From contig DASRFR010000035.1 in the NCBI GenBank assembly GCA_035651455.1, positions 1 through 15,331 of the forward strand: 15,331 nucleotides of DNA. Direction: 5' to 3'. The position numbers and the translations under genes are program-made. Below the pieces are notes generated by a model that saw only the letters and a program-made list of their open reading frames with translations, was not told the DNA's origin and searched no databases. Shown piece after piece: positions 1 through 8,500 of the stretch; position 1 is the first letter of the stretch; the number at the start of each line of letters is the position of its first letter. This DNA is from DASRFR01 sp035651455. GTDB lineage: Bacteria > Acidobacteriota > Terriglobia > Terriglobales > Acidobacteriaceae.

Positions 1-510
1 GCGGCTGAAACGGTTGGTCCAATCCACCAGCACAGAGCCGGTAGTAAAACCGCTGCTCAGATTTGCAACGGGAACCCAGGTCGTCACGCGTGTTTTGTAG
101 TCCAACTTGCGGTTGGGAAACCTTAGCAGAAGAGAGAACGAGGGATCGCCCACGCCGTGACTGGAGAGTGTGGTCTGCTGCGTCGTTCCCCCAGTGCCAG
201 TCGTGGTCGCGGACACAAAGTAAAACGGCATGTGTGCATCTATGCTGACACGCTCGTTGAACTGGTATCCGGCGCTAAAGCCCATCGTGAATATGTGGCC
301 ACTACTGTTTGAGCTGCCGCCGAAATCTACATAGGACAGGAATCCGCTTTCGTGCTCTATCGACGCAGAAGTGGAGGTCGTGAATGCTGGAGCTGGTGTC
401 TTCACCACCGGAGCGGGCGCCGTCAATGCCGGAGCTACCGTCGTAGCACTGGATTGAGCGAACAGTGGGAGAGGTAGTAGAAAAGCCAGAATTATTGTGA
501 TCTTGTACAT
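1..510 (-). CDS. Putative outer-membrane beta-barrel protein (partial, N-terminal 170 aa)
   Basis: The frame stays open from ATG at 510 to the window edge, so the C-terminus is missing. The first 19 residues (MYKITIILAFLLPLPLFAQ) look like a signal peptide. A Pro/Ala/Thr-rich linker follows (about 20-50), then alternating strand-like segments such as GFLSYVDFGG, FTMGFSAGYQF and VGDPSFSLLLRF, the last typical of outer-membrane channel or phenol-degradation MetA-like barrels. GGAG lies about 6 bases before the ATG. It is the last visible gene of the CHASE2 kinase/sigma-54 activator/FecR cluster and has its own -24/-12-like site at 576-591. The barrel assignment comes from composition and strand pattern, not from a specific family motif. 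A periplasmic beta-rich protein is the alternative. Function and substrate are unknown. Confidence 0.7.
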   Translation of the reverse strand, partial: MYKITIILAFLLPLPLFAQSSATTVAPALTAPAPVVKTPAPAFTTSTSASIEHESGFLSYVDFGGSSNSSGHIFTMGFSAGYQFNERVSIDAHMPFYFVSATTTGTGGTTQQTTLSSHGVGDPSFSLLLRFPNRKLDYKTRVTTWVPVANLSSGFTTGSVLVDWTNRFSR

Positions 511-575
511 ATGAACTCCGTTCTTTTGATCGGTGATCTTTCGCGTTAACGCAGGCGCGGTTCCCGAGAGCGGGG

Positions 576-591
576 AGCAATACGTATGCCG
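576..591 (-). promoter_or_regulatory. Candidate sigma-54 (-24/-12) promoter
   Basis: On the minus strand the site reads CGGCATACGTATTGCT: GG, ten bases, then GC, with CA after the GG and TTGCT at -12. This matches most of the sigma-54 consensus TGGCACGnnnnTTGCW. The start site would fall near 565, giving a leader of about 55 bases before the ATG at 510. The neighbouring activator (1902-3287) carries the sigma-54-binding GAFTGA motif, which makes the match more credible than the sequence alone. Two -24 positions differ from consensus. Confidence 0.45.
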
Positions 592-611
592 CCCCGCCCT
601 CATGTCGCTCG

Positions 612-634
612 CGCTAAGAATCGTCCACTTAGCG
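612..634. repeat. Inverted repeat CGCTAAG-N9-CTTAGCG
   Basis: This is a perfect 7-bp inverted repeat with a 9-base centre, between the stop of the His/Met-rich gene (651) and the candidate sigma-54 site (576-591). It could be the binding site of the sigma-54 activator, although its centre would be only about 58 bases before the predicted start site, closer than usual. It could instead be a transcript-end hairpin for the upstream gene; no T-run follows, so a simple rho-independent terminator is unlikely. Confidence 0.4.
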
Positions 635-650
635 GTTGTCGCGATCGCTG

Positions 651-1055
651 TTACCGGTCATTGCCGTGGTGGCCCTGGTCCGTGCCGTCATGGTTGCGTC
701 CGTCGTGGCCGGGGTTCGAATGGTCGCGGTTGCGGTCGCGGTCCATGTCGTGACGACGCTCTCTGTCACGATCGTGTCCCGAGCGGTCGTTGGCGTGAGT
801 GCGGCCGCGCTGATCGTGGCCGCGTTGCCCCATTTGGCCGTGATCCATGGAGCCCCAATTTCCGGAACCCATGTTGTGCTGGCCACGCATCTGGTGACTG
901 GAGCCCATGTTGCTGTGGCCCATGCCGCTGTGCCCCATGCCTGATCCCATACTGTGGCCATGGCCCATGCCTCCGCTGCCCCTTTGTGCTAGAACAAGCG
1001 TTGGAACAGCGGCGAGTAAGAACAGAGTTAGAAATATGGTTGCCACACTCTTCAT
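651..1055 (-). CDS. Secreted His/Met/Gly-rich protein, putative metal binder
   Basis: 134 aa. ATG at 1055 is chosen because GAGGTGA lies just before it and the protein then opens with a clear signal peptide (MKSVATIFLTLFLLAAVPTLVLA, cleavage near 23). The mature part has 16 His and 10 Met in 111 residues. Residues 25-80 are GMGH/GHS/NMGS-like repeats rich in Met, His and Gly. Residues 85-134 are rich in Asp, Arg and His (HDRDRERRHDMDRDR). There are no Cys residues and no recognisable fold, so it is probably disordered. Met/His-rich periplasmic proteins often bind Cu, Ag or Ni, which would suit the neighbouring cus genes, but this is inference. It lies 44 bases after the FecR gene, whose C-terminal tail has a similar composition. 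Confidence 0.8.
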   Translation of the reverse strand: MKSVATIFLTLFLLAAVPTLVLAQRGSGGMGHGHSMGSGMGHSGMGHSNMGSSHQMRGQHNMGSGNWGSMDHGQMGQRGHDQRGRTHANDRSGHDRDRERRHDMDRDRNRDHSNPGHDGRNHDGTDQGHHGNDR

Positions 1056-1099
1056 AGCTTTCACCTCGAAATGAGATTGAGGCTCGTGATTCGGACCCA

Positions 1100-1831
1100 C
1101 TACCTGTGCGGCACCGTTTGTCCCGTGTTGCCGTGGCTGCCCGTGTGACCCATGTCGCCGCTCCCGTGCGACCCGCTGCGCATGTCATCCCAGTAGCCAT
1201 GCGAATCCATTCCCTCCCAGTCATGGCCCGAGAGGCCAGGCATCGGTTCTCTCATCATCTGTGGTTGGGTGGGCCGTTGGTCGCGCCGTACCCAGACCGA
1301 CTGCCCGGGCTTCACCATGACTTCGTCTCCGGGATGCAGTTGATTCGCCACGCTGACAAGACCCTTTGCAACCCCGACTTGGGTGTCCCCGGTTCGTTCC
1401 ACCGCAACACCGAAGATGGTTCCCCTTACGGCGATGATCGCGGTTGGTGTAGTCAACGTTTTGGGATTGGGTCTTCCGCTCAGCTTCTCGATCTGCACTC
1501 GCACGTTTCCCAGCAACACGTGAAGGAATTCCTTCCAGTTGCCGGTTTCTGTACGAAGAACAACATGAGAGTTGGGATAGATGCTCGTGGTGCTGCCATC
1601 GGGCATCCGCACGGTCGCCGACGACTTGCGATCTGTAAGAATCTCGTCACCGGCCTGGACCGTGTCATGCTTTCGGAGGGGTACCGGCGATGCTTGACCA
1701 CGCACCAGGCTAACCGTCCCCTTTACCGCGGTCATTTGTCCCTCTACGCCACCCGGCGGCTCTGCCCAGATGGGCAGGGTCACAAGCAGCAGGACAAACA
1801 GAACCGTGAAATTGAAGTGAGTCCGAATCAC
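1100..1831 (-). CDS. FecR-domain periplasmic protein with His/Met-rich tail
   Basis: 243 aa from GTG at 1831, chosen because GAGG lies 5 bases upstream and a signal peptide follows directly (FTVLFVLLLVTLPIWA, residues 8-23). The frame is open further upstream into the preceding gene; TTG at 1861 is a weaker alternative. Residues 36-183 form a FecR domain: GTVSLVRG, GDEILTDRKSSATVRMPDGS, LLGNVRVQIEKLSG, the hallmark TPTAIIAVRGTIFGVAV (128-144), and GDEVMVKPGQSVWV. No TonB-dependent receptor or sigma factor is adjacent, so this is not the classical Fec anti-sigma arrangement. FecR modules also occur as envelope proteins next to CHASE2 sensors, as here. The tail (200-243) is rich in Gly, His, Ser and Met, like the next gene product. 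It may interact with the sensor or the cell wall. Confidence 0.88.
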   Translation of the reverse strand: MIRTHFNFTVLFVLLLVTLPIWAEPPGGVEGQMTAVKGTVSLVRGQASPVPLRKHDTVQAGDEILTDRKSSATVRMPDGSTTSIYPNSHVVLRTETGNWKEFLHVLLGNVRVQIEKLSGRPNPKTLTTPTAIIAVRGTIFGVAVERTGDTQVGVAKGLVSVANQLHPGDEVMVKPGQSVWVRRDQRPTQPQMMREPMPGLSGHDWEGMDSHGYWDDMRSGSHGSGDMGHTGSHGNTGQTVPHR

Positions 1832-1901
1832 TTTAGCCTCGCTCCCGGAGGTGCAATCCAATGACCGCTCCGGCGCGGTGGAAGTCCCTGAAACTAACGG
1901 C

Positions 1902-3287
1902 CTATTCTTTGTCCTCGCGGTCAGCGCCGTGCGTTCCGGGCTCAGTGGTGTGCCCTTCGCGCACGAGACCCCAGCGTTGGAGTTTCTTGTAAATAGTGCG
2001 GCGCTGAATACCCAGGCGTTCGGCTGCCAGCGTGCGGTTGCCCCCGGCCAGCCGCAGCGCCTCCATGACGTGTCTTCTCTCCGCGTCCTCGAGTGTTCCG
2101 GCATTGGTTGGCGGTACTTCTTCCGCCAAGCCGGTCGTCAAAGCCCGCCTAACCTCGGTTTCACCGAGAAGACCCGGGGAAAACATCGCCACCATTCGCT
2201 CGATGGTGTTTTTCAATTCCCGGACATTTCCTCGCCATTCGTGTGCTTGCAGCGCCTTGAGAGCTGCCGGTTCAAGCTGCGCGTGTCTGCCCTGATGACG
2301 ATTGGCTTGGTTGAGAAATCGGTCGGCGAGTAGTGGGATATCCTGTGATCGTTCGCGCAGCGCAGGAACGTGAATTTGGAGCACGTTCAGCCGATGGTAG
2401 AGGTCATCACGAAACTCGCCCGCCTCGACCATTGTTTCAAGCGGCCGGTTGGTGGCCGCCAGGATTCGCACGCGCGCCGTTCTCGGAGCCGTGGCACCAA
2501 CCGGGCGATACTCCTTGGCTTCGATGAACCGGAGGAGCTTCGCCTGGAACGACGGCGGGATCTCTCCGATTTCGTCGAGGAAGACAGTTCCCCCGCGGGC
2601 TTGTTCGACGATTCCTGCTCGATCTTTTTCGGCTCCAGTGAACGCGCCTTTGACAGCGCCGAACAGTTCGCTCTCCCAAAGGTTCTCAGGAACTGCAGCG
2701 CAGTCGACGGGCACAAACGGCTGCTGCGCGCCGGAGCTTGCGGCATGAATGGCTCGCGCCGCCAGTTCTTTTCCACTTCCCGTTTCTCCACGAATTAAGA
2801 CTGTAGCTTCTGATCGAGCCGCCCGCGCGAGGTACTTGTACAATTCGATCATCACCGGCGTTACACCCACCATCTCCTCGTCGGAAGCAGCATCCGGAGT
2901 TCGTTGTACCTCGGGTTGGAGTGACCGCGCTGCCCTGTCAACGACGTCGAGCAGCTGGCTCAACTCCAGAGGCTTAGCAAGGTAGTCGAACACGCCTCGG
3001 GCTTCCGCTTCCACTGTGGTTCGCACTGAGCCTTTGGCTGTGATCAGGATGACGGCACACGCCGCATTCGCCTGTTTCGCGGCCTTCAGGATGTCGAGCC
3101 CGGTTACGCGGTCAATGTAGATGTCAGAGAGAACCAAGGGGAAGCGCGCTTCCGAAGCGAGACGCAAACCCTCGCTGCCGCTATTGGTCGCCGTGACCGG
3201 ATAGCCCTTGGCTTCCAGGAGCGTGGCGATGGAGAAAGTAATCCCCTCGTCGTCATCGACTAACAGAACCGGCGGTCTGGTACTCAT
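1902..3287 (-). CDS. Sigma-54-dependent response regulator (NtrC family)
   Basis: 461 aa. ATG at 3287 follows GGGAGG and overlaps the end of the kinase gene by 35 bases, so the pair is translationally coupled. Residues 7-120 are a receiver domain with acidic D11/D12, phospho-acceptor D55, T83 and K105. Residues about 138-370 are the AAA+ activator domain: Walker A GETGSGKE (167-174), the sigma-54-contacting loop GAFTGA (214-219), Walker B VFLDE (235-239), and the arginine-rich region around 300-315. Residues about 400-441 are a Fis-type helix-turn-helix (GGNRTLAAERLGIQRRTIYKKL). All key residues are present, so it should be a phosphorylation-controlled activator of sigma-54 promoters. A likely local target is the site at 576-591. 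The cognate kinase is the gene just upstream. Confidence 0.95.
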   Translation of the reverse strand: MSTRPPVLLVDDDEGITFSIATLLEAKGYPVTATNSGSEGLRLASEARFPLVLSDIYIDRVTGLDILKAAKQANAACAVILITAKGSVRTTVEAEARGVFDYLAKPLELSQLLDVVDRAARSLQPEVQRTPDAASDEEMVGVTPVMIELYKYLARAARSEATVLIRGETGSGKELAARAIHAASSGAQQPFVPVDCAAVPENLWESELFGAVKGAFTGAEKDRAGIVEQARGGTVFLDEIGEIPPSFQAKLLRFIEAKEYRPVGATAPRTARVRILAATNRPLETMVEAGEFRDDLYHRLNVLQIHVPALRERSQDIPLLADRFLNQANRHQGRHAQLEPAALKALQAHEWRGNVRELKNTIERMVAMFSPGLLGETEVRRALTTGLAEEVPPTNAGTLEDAERRHVMEALRLAGGNRTLAAERLGIQRRTIYKKLQRWGLVREGHTTEPGTHGADREDKE

Positions 3288-5124
3288 ACGTCGCCTCCCG
3301 CGGCAGAAAGACACTGAAGGTCGAGCCTTTCTCCGGCTTGCTCTCTACTTCGATCGTGCCTCCGTGCTGGGTCACGATTTCCTTCACCAATGCCAGGCCG
3401 ACACCTGAGCCTCCCTTGGCATCGTCCCGATGTTTCTTGGTTCGATAAAAACGTTCGAAAATGCGTCTCTGTTCGGCGGGTTCAATTCCGCACCCTTGAT
3501 CAGCTACCACCAGACAAGCACCTTGCGCGGCGAATCGCACGGTAATCCGGATCGATGAGCCATCCGGGCTGTACTTGATGGCATTGACCAGCAGGTTGTA
3601 AACCGCGAACTGAAGCAATTCCGCGTCAGCCGCGATAACTCCAGGCTCGAGATCCTGCTCGATTCCAATGCTCTTCTTCAGCGCCAGCAAGCCTGCGCGC
3701 TCGACAGCGTCAGCGACCAGTGCAGAAAGCTCAACCTGCCGTTTTTGCAGCTTCAACACGCCGGCCGAGATACGCTCCACATCGAGGAAGGTAGTAACGA
3801 CGCCAGAAAGGCGCCCGGCTTCTTTGTGGATCCGGTGGGCGATCTCGTCCTTCTTATTCTCGGGAACGTCTGGCTCTGTCATGAGTTGGCTGGAAGCGTG
3901 AATCGCGGTAAGAGGAGTCTTGATCTCGTGTGCGACCGCCTGCAGGCGAAAAGCATAGTCTTGGCGGCCCTCTATGGCCTTGCCCAGACGGCTGCGGATG
4001 AACCGCGCATGTGCCAGGAAACCCGCCAAGGAAGCGGTCACCTGGATCACCAGTGCGGACGCAACCGGCACAATCACACCGGCGCGCAACATCCAGTACG
4101 AGAACACAGGGATCACAACGACCCCAGCGACCGCGACGGACGCCAAGAGGCGTCCCTGGCGCCACCAGGCAGCGGCGGCCACCAGTGCAGTTATTGCCAG
4201 TAGGAGCAGGAACTCTGATGAAGCGGTCAGAGGCGACAGGTATGCGCCGTCGAGCAGCGTGCTAACGATGTTGGCATGGATCTCGATTCCGCTCATGCCG
4301 AGACCGGTAGAAAACGGCGTGTAAATGCGATCTCCGGCACCCTGTGCAGTCACCCCCAGGATGACCACCTTGCCAGCGAAGGTGGAGGCGGGTGCCCTGC
4401 CATCCAGGACGCTGGCAAGGGAAACACGACGGAAGATTCCTTCAGGGCCGCTGTAATGAATCCACAACAGGCGGCCGTTTGAATCCGCGGCCGGGACGCG
4501 CCGGGTACCAACCCTCAGATCATTCGCATATTCCGTTGGCGGCTCCTGTGCGCCAAGCGCAGCGCGAAAGGCCTCAAACCCGAGCGCCCAATAGCGGTCG
4601 TCCGCACTAACTTTTGTGAGCAGCAGCGTGCGGGCCAGGCCGTCACGATCTGGTTCGAGGTGAACGTGTCCGAGGGCGAATGCGTGATGTTGGAACTCGG
4701 GAAGAGGCGTTAACCACCGGGACTGTTTGCCCTCCTGCGGCGCTTCCAGCGCGGTTGCCAGCACGACTCTTGGAAACCGGCTAAACGCACTGGCCAGGCG
4801 GCCGTCACCTGCTTCTCGCGTCTTCTCTGAAAGCAGCACATCAACCACCAGCACCTTCGGTTCTGCACTCGCGATGCGCATCAGCGCTTCCGCCACGACT
4901 GCCCGGTTAAGCGGCAAGGGCCCGTACCGGCTGACAGTCTCGTCATCGATGGCCAGCAACACCACATTTTCGCGGGCCGAACTGGGCCGGGCAGGGCTCA
5001 GCCGCAGCAGCATGTCGAAGGCCGACACGTTCCCCTGCTCGACCAGACCGTTCCAGCCAAGAGTCGGCAAGAGGATCAGCGCGAGCAGGCCACCGACGAC
5101 GATGATGAGGAGCTTCCTGCGCAT
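3253..5124 (-). CDS. CHASE2-domain sensor histidine kinase
   Basis: 623 aa from ATG at 5124 (AAAGGA 11 bases upstream; TTG at 5148 is a weaker alternative). Layout: one N-terminal membrane segment (4-20), a large periplasmic CHASE2 sensor domain (about 30-295, including AIDDETVSRYGPLP and a closing GKVVILGVTAQGAGDRIYTP), three membrane helices (about 304-320, 327-345, 349-369), then HisKA with phospho-acceptor H399 in AVAHEIKTPL. The HATPase domain follows with N-box N514 (NLLVNAIKYS), G1 DQGCG (542-546), F-box FERFYR and G2 GGSGVGLAL (571-579). There is no HAMP or PAS domain. CHASE2 ligands are generally unknown. It should phosphorylate the overlapping NtrC-type regulator and so control sigma-54-dependent envelope genes. 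Confidence 0.95.
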   Translation of the reverse strand: MRRKLLIIVVGGLLALILLPTLGWNGLVEQGNVSAFDMLLRLSPARPSSARENVVLLAIDDETVSRYGPLPLNRAVVAEALMRIASAEPKVLVVDVLLSEKTREAGDGRLASAFSRFPRVVLATALEAPQEGKQSRWLTPLPEFQHHAFALGHVHLEPDRDGLARTLLLTKVSADDRYWALGFEAFRAALGAQEPPTEYANDLRVGTRRVPAADSNGRLLWIHYSGPEGIFRRVSLASVLDGRAPASTFAGKVVILGVTAQGAGDRIYTPFSTGLGMSGIEIHANIVSTLLDGAYLSPLTASSEFLLLLAITALVAAAAWWRQGRLLASVAVAGVVVIPVFSYWMLRAGVIVPVASALVIQVTASLAGFLAHARFIRSRLGKAIEGRQDYAFRLQAVAHEIKTPLTAIHASSQLMTEPDVPENKKDEIAHRIHKEAGRLSGVVTTFLDVERISAGVLKLQKRQVELSALVADAVERAGLLALKKSIGIEQDLEPGVIAADAELLQFAVYNLLVNAIKYSPDGSSIRITVRFAAQGACLVVADQGCGIEPAEQRRIFERFYRTKKHRDDAKGGSGVGLALVKEIVTQHGGTIEVESKPEKGSTFSVFLPREATYEYQTAGSVSR

Positions 5125-5154
5125 CCCACAGAACGTCCTTTGATACAACCCTCA

Positions 5155-5167
5155 GACCAAGTTGGTC
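5155..5167. repeat. 13-bp palindrome before the kinase gene
   Basis: GACCAA-G-TTGGTC is a perfect inverted repeat about 31 bases upstream of the kinase ATG, between the candidate -10 and the gene. It is suitable as an operator, but no regulator can be assigned. Confidence 0.35.
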
Positions 5168-5201
5168 CGTTCCTAAGCGCGCGCCGGGAAAGCGTCGGCT
5201 A

Positions 5202-5210
5202 GTTATACCA
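5202..5210 (-). promoter_or_regulatory. Candidate extended -10 promoter for the signalling cluster
   Basis: The minus strand reads TGGTATAAC, a TGn-TATAAT-like extended -10. The -35 position holds only TAAGGC (5225-5230), which is weak. It lies about 78 bases before the kinase start. It is plausible because the cluster needs a promoter here, but the match is short. Confidence 0.25.
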
Positions 5211-5315
5211 GCGCTGCAACCCGCGCCTTAGTGCTCATGCCTGAGCTCTGTTTGCAGCGATCCCGCAAACGCGGGAGCCTCTCTGTTACGTCCCACCGCC
5301 CTGCTTTCAGCGATG

Positions 5316-5353
5316 GCCACGAAGTTCACAAAAAAGAAAGAAAAGCCACGAAG
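5316..5353. repeat. Remnant of GCCACGAAG-type intergenic repeat
   Basis: GCCACGAAG occurs at 5316-5324 and again at 5345-5353, 29 bases apart, joined by an A-rich stretch (TTCACAAAAAAGAAAGAAAA). Similar CACGAAG/TTCAC-type runs are scattered between genes in acidobacterial and related genomes. The short frame that crosses it on plus has no other protein-like features. Confidence 0.4.
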
Positions 5354-5448
5354 GAAGGATCGTCTTCTTGCTCATGGTTTTTCCTTTCCGACGAACTGTG
5401 CGCAGGCTATGGTTTCTTCGTAAATCGTAGTGGACGTTATTGGTGTTC

Positions 5449-5472
5449 TCGGGTGCGGTGGATCACACCCGA
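5449..5472 (-). terminator. Weak stem-loop downstream of cusA
   Basis: TCGGGTG (5449-5455) pairs perfectly with CACCCGA (5466-5472) around a 10-base loop. It lies about 75 bases after the cusA stop on the coding strand. No T-run follows on the minus strand, so if it ends the cus transcript it is not a classical intrinsic terminator. Confidence 0.25.
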
Positions 5473-5544
5473 CAGTGACTGACATCACTCAACCTACTGG
5501 GAGGTGCCGGTGGTGATACCGCCCTGTTTCGTTCGTTTGTTCAC

Positions 5545-8500
5545 TTACACTTCGTTCGCTCCTTGCTGCGCAAGAGTGCCGTGCCGTAGTGCTCGCTCTT
5601 TCATGAGTACGAAGAACACCGGTACCAGGATCAGCACATGGATTGTCGAGGTAATCATCCCGCCTACCATGGGAGCGGCAATCGGTTTCATCACGTCGGA
5701 GCCGATACCACTCGCCCAAAGAATCGGAATCAGGCTGGCGAGTACGGCAGAGACCGTCATCAGCTTTGGTCGGAGACGCTGCACCGCCCCCTCAACGGCG
5801 GCCTCGTGGATATCGGCGTCGGTAAGCGGATGGCCGGAAGCAATTCGCTTATCGAGCGATTCATGCAGATACACAACCATGACCACGCCCGTCTCCACCG
5901 CGATGCCAAACAGCGCGATATACCCGACCCACACGGCGACGCTGAAGTTGTAGCCGAGTAGCCACTGCAAGATCAGCCCGCCCGTCATCGCATAAAACGT
6001 CGGGAATATGAGGACCATGGCCTCGGTTATCGAATGGAAAACCATGTACAGAAGCAGGAAGATCACCACAAACACCACCGGCAAGATGATCTTCAGACGC
6101 TCTTTCGCCCGGAGTTGGAATTCGTATTCACCGGACCACTGATAGGTGTATCCCGCCGGTAGTTGCAGCTTTTGGCGAAGCATTTGGTTCGCCTGCTCTA
6201 CGAAACCACCGTAGTCAGTCGTGTTGAGATCCATGTAGATGTAGCCGGTCAGCTGGCCATCTTCGTCGCGGATCATCGCGGGGCCACGTGAGAAAGAGAC
6301 TTTCGCCACTTCGGAGATGGGAATCTGGGCTCCAGAAGGTGTAGCGATCAGTACTCTGCTCAGCTCCTGAATGTTGTCGCGGAAGTCGCGCTGGTAGCGA
6401 ACGTTGATCGGGTAGCGCCGCCGTCCTTCGATATTCTCAGCGACATTCATACCTCCAATACCGGATTCAACAGCTAGTTGCACGTCAGCGATGGTTAAGC
6501 CGTATTTCGCCGCCTCAGGACGATTGACCTCGACATTGACGTAAAAGCCTTGCGAAACCCGCTCAGCAAAAACGGAGCGAGCCTGCGGTAAGCCCGAGAG
6601 AATCTGCTGCACCTGAGCCCCGAGTTGCTGGATTTGCTCCAGGTTCGTACCTTGAAGCTTCATACCAACCGGTGTCTTGATTCCAGTCAGCGCCATGTCG
6701 AGCCGGTTTTGCACCGGCATGGTCCAGGTATTGGTGAGACCTGGGAACTGGAGCTTGGCGTCCATTTCCCCGATGAGTTTTTCGTAAGTCATTCCTGGCC
6801 GCCATTTCTCGCGCGACTTGAGCATGACGGTCGTGTCATACATGTCGAGCGGCGCGTTATCGGTCGCGCTGTCGGATCGGCCGACCGCACCGAAGACGCT
6901 CTCAACCTCTGGAAAGGATCGAAGAACCCGGTCTTGCTCCTGCAAGAGTTGAGAAGCCTGGGTGATGGAAATGCCCGGAAGCGCAGTGGGCATGTACAGC
7001 GAAGACCCTTCAAACAAGGGCGGCATAAACTGGCTGCCCAATCTGAACATCAGCGGGAACGTCACCAGCAGAAATGCCAGATTCAGCAGCAAGGTCGTTT
7101 TGCGGTACTTCAAGCAGAGCCGAAGCACTGGCAAATAGAGGGCCTGCGTAAGTCGTGAAATCGGGTTCTCCGATTCGGGTCGCAGCTTGCCGCGAATGAA
7201 AATGACCATCAGGATGGGAACCAGGGTAATGGCCAACAAAGACGAGAAGCCGACGGCCAACGTTTTTGTCCATGCCAGCGGGCGGAACATGCGCCCTTCC
7301 TGCGCCTCCAGCAGGAACACGGGGAGGAAAGAGACGACAATAATAAGGAGAGAGAAAAACAGCGCGGGTCCAACCTGTTTCGCCGCATCAATGAGAATGC
7401 GCACCCGCTCTCGTTCAGCGGCTTTCTTCGTGAGTTTAGCCGCACTCGCATCGGTCTCTTTGTGAAGGACTGGCCCGTTCGTGTAATTCAGGTCCTCGGG
7501 TCCTTCTGCTCCTAACGCCGAGCGCTCGGAAAGGTGCCGGTACCCGTTTTCCACCATGACGATGGCAGCATCCACCAAAACACCAATGGCCAATGCCAGC
7601 CCGCCCAGCGACATGATGTTGGAACTGACGTTCAGGTAGTACATGGGAACGAAGGAGATCGCGAGGGCGATGGGCAAGGTGAGAATGGGGATCAGCGCCG
7701 AGCGGAAGTGGAACAAGAACACAATGATGACCAGGGAAACGATGATGGCTTCCTCGATCAGGCTGTGTTTCAAAGTGTTGATCGATTCGCGGATGAGACC
7801 GCCGCGGTCATAGCCGGAAACGACCTCGACTCCAGGCGGCAGCGATCCCTTGATCTCCGCCAGCTTCTTCTTGACGCCGTCGATGACGTTGAGAGCATTC
7901 AGCCCATAGCGCATGACCACAATGCCGCCGACGGTTTCTCCTTCCCCATTCCATTCCGCAACGCCTTCGCGAATGTCCGGGCCGAAGGAAACGGTTCCGA
8001 GGTCCTTGATAAGCACGGGCGTCCCGTTCTTCGCCATGACGGGCACGTTGGCCAGATCGTCCAGCGATTTCAAGTAGCCGAGGCCGCGAACCATGTAGCG
8101 CGTTCCGCTCAGTTCGAGTACTCTTCCGCCCACTTCATTCGTGCTCGACTTCACCCGGTCGATCACTGTCGATAGCGGAATGCCATATGCCAGCAACTTG
8201 TTGGGATCGACATTGACCTGGTATTGCCGCACGAATCCGCCCATGCTCGCAACTTCTGCCACACCGGGAACGGTCTCCAACTGATAGCGCAGATGCCAGT
8301 CCTGAAGACTTCGCAAGTCGGCGAGGCTGTGCTTGTGACTTCGATCGACGAGCACGTATTCATAGACCCAGCCCGCGCCGGTCGCATCCGGACCGATGGC
8401 GGGATGTACGTCTGCGGGAAGGCGCCCGGCAATGGTTTGCAGATATTCAACAACCCGAGATCGCGCCCAATAAATGTCAGTTCCATCCTCGAAGACTACA

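Larger units (their letters stand above)
5125..5544. other. Intergenic region between kinase and cusA
   Basis: About 420 bases with no convincing gene. From the kinase side it holds a 13-bp perfect palindrome GACCAAGTTGGTC (5155-5167), an extended -10-like site (5202-5210), a small hairpin TCCCGC-AAAC-GCGGGA (5261-5276), a CACGAAG repeat remnant (5316-5353) and a 7-bp stem (5449-5472) downstream of cusA. It separates the end of the cus operon from the start of the signalling cluster, which are transcribed in the same direction. Confidence 0.6.

Noticed and set aside
533..1864. Long plus-strand open frames (533-1057, 636-944, 1106-1864)
   Set aside because: They lie opposite the His/Met-rich and FecR genes; skewed composition opens the opposite frames. 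They have no ribosome-binding sites or protein-like features.
1852..1867. Second sigma-54-like site before the FecR gene (GG-N10-GC with TTGCA)
   Set aside because: The -24 half reads GGTCAT, with little match beyond GG. The gene is only 70 bases after the activator and is likely co-transcribed.
5231..5482. 83-codon plus-strand frame in the cusA/kinase gap
   Set aside because: It runs over the CACGAAG repeat (its HEVHKKERKATKEG is the translated repeat) and has no clear start signal.
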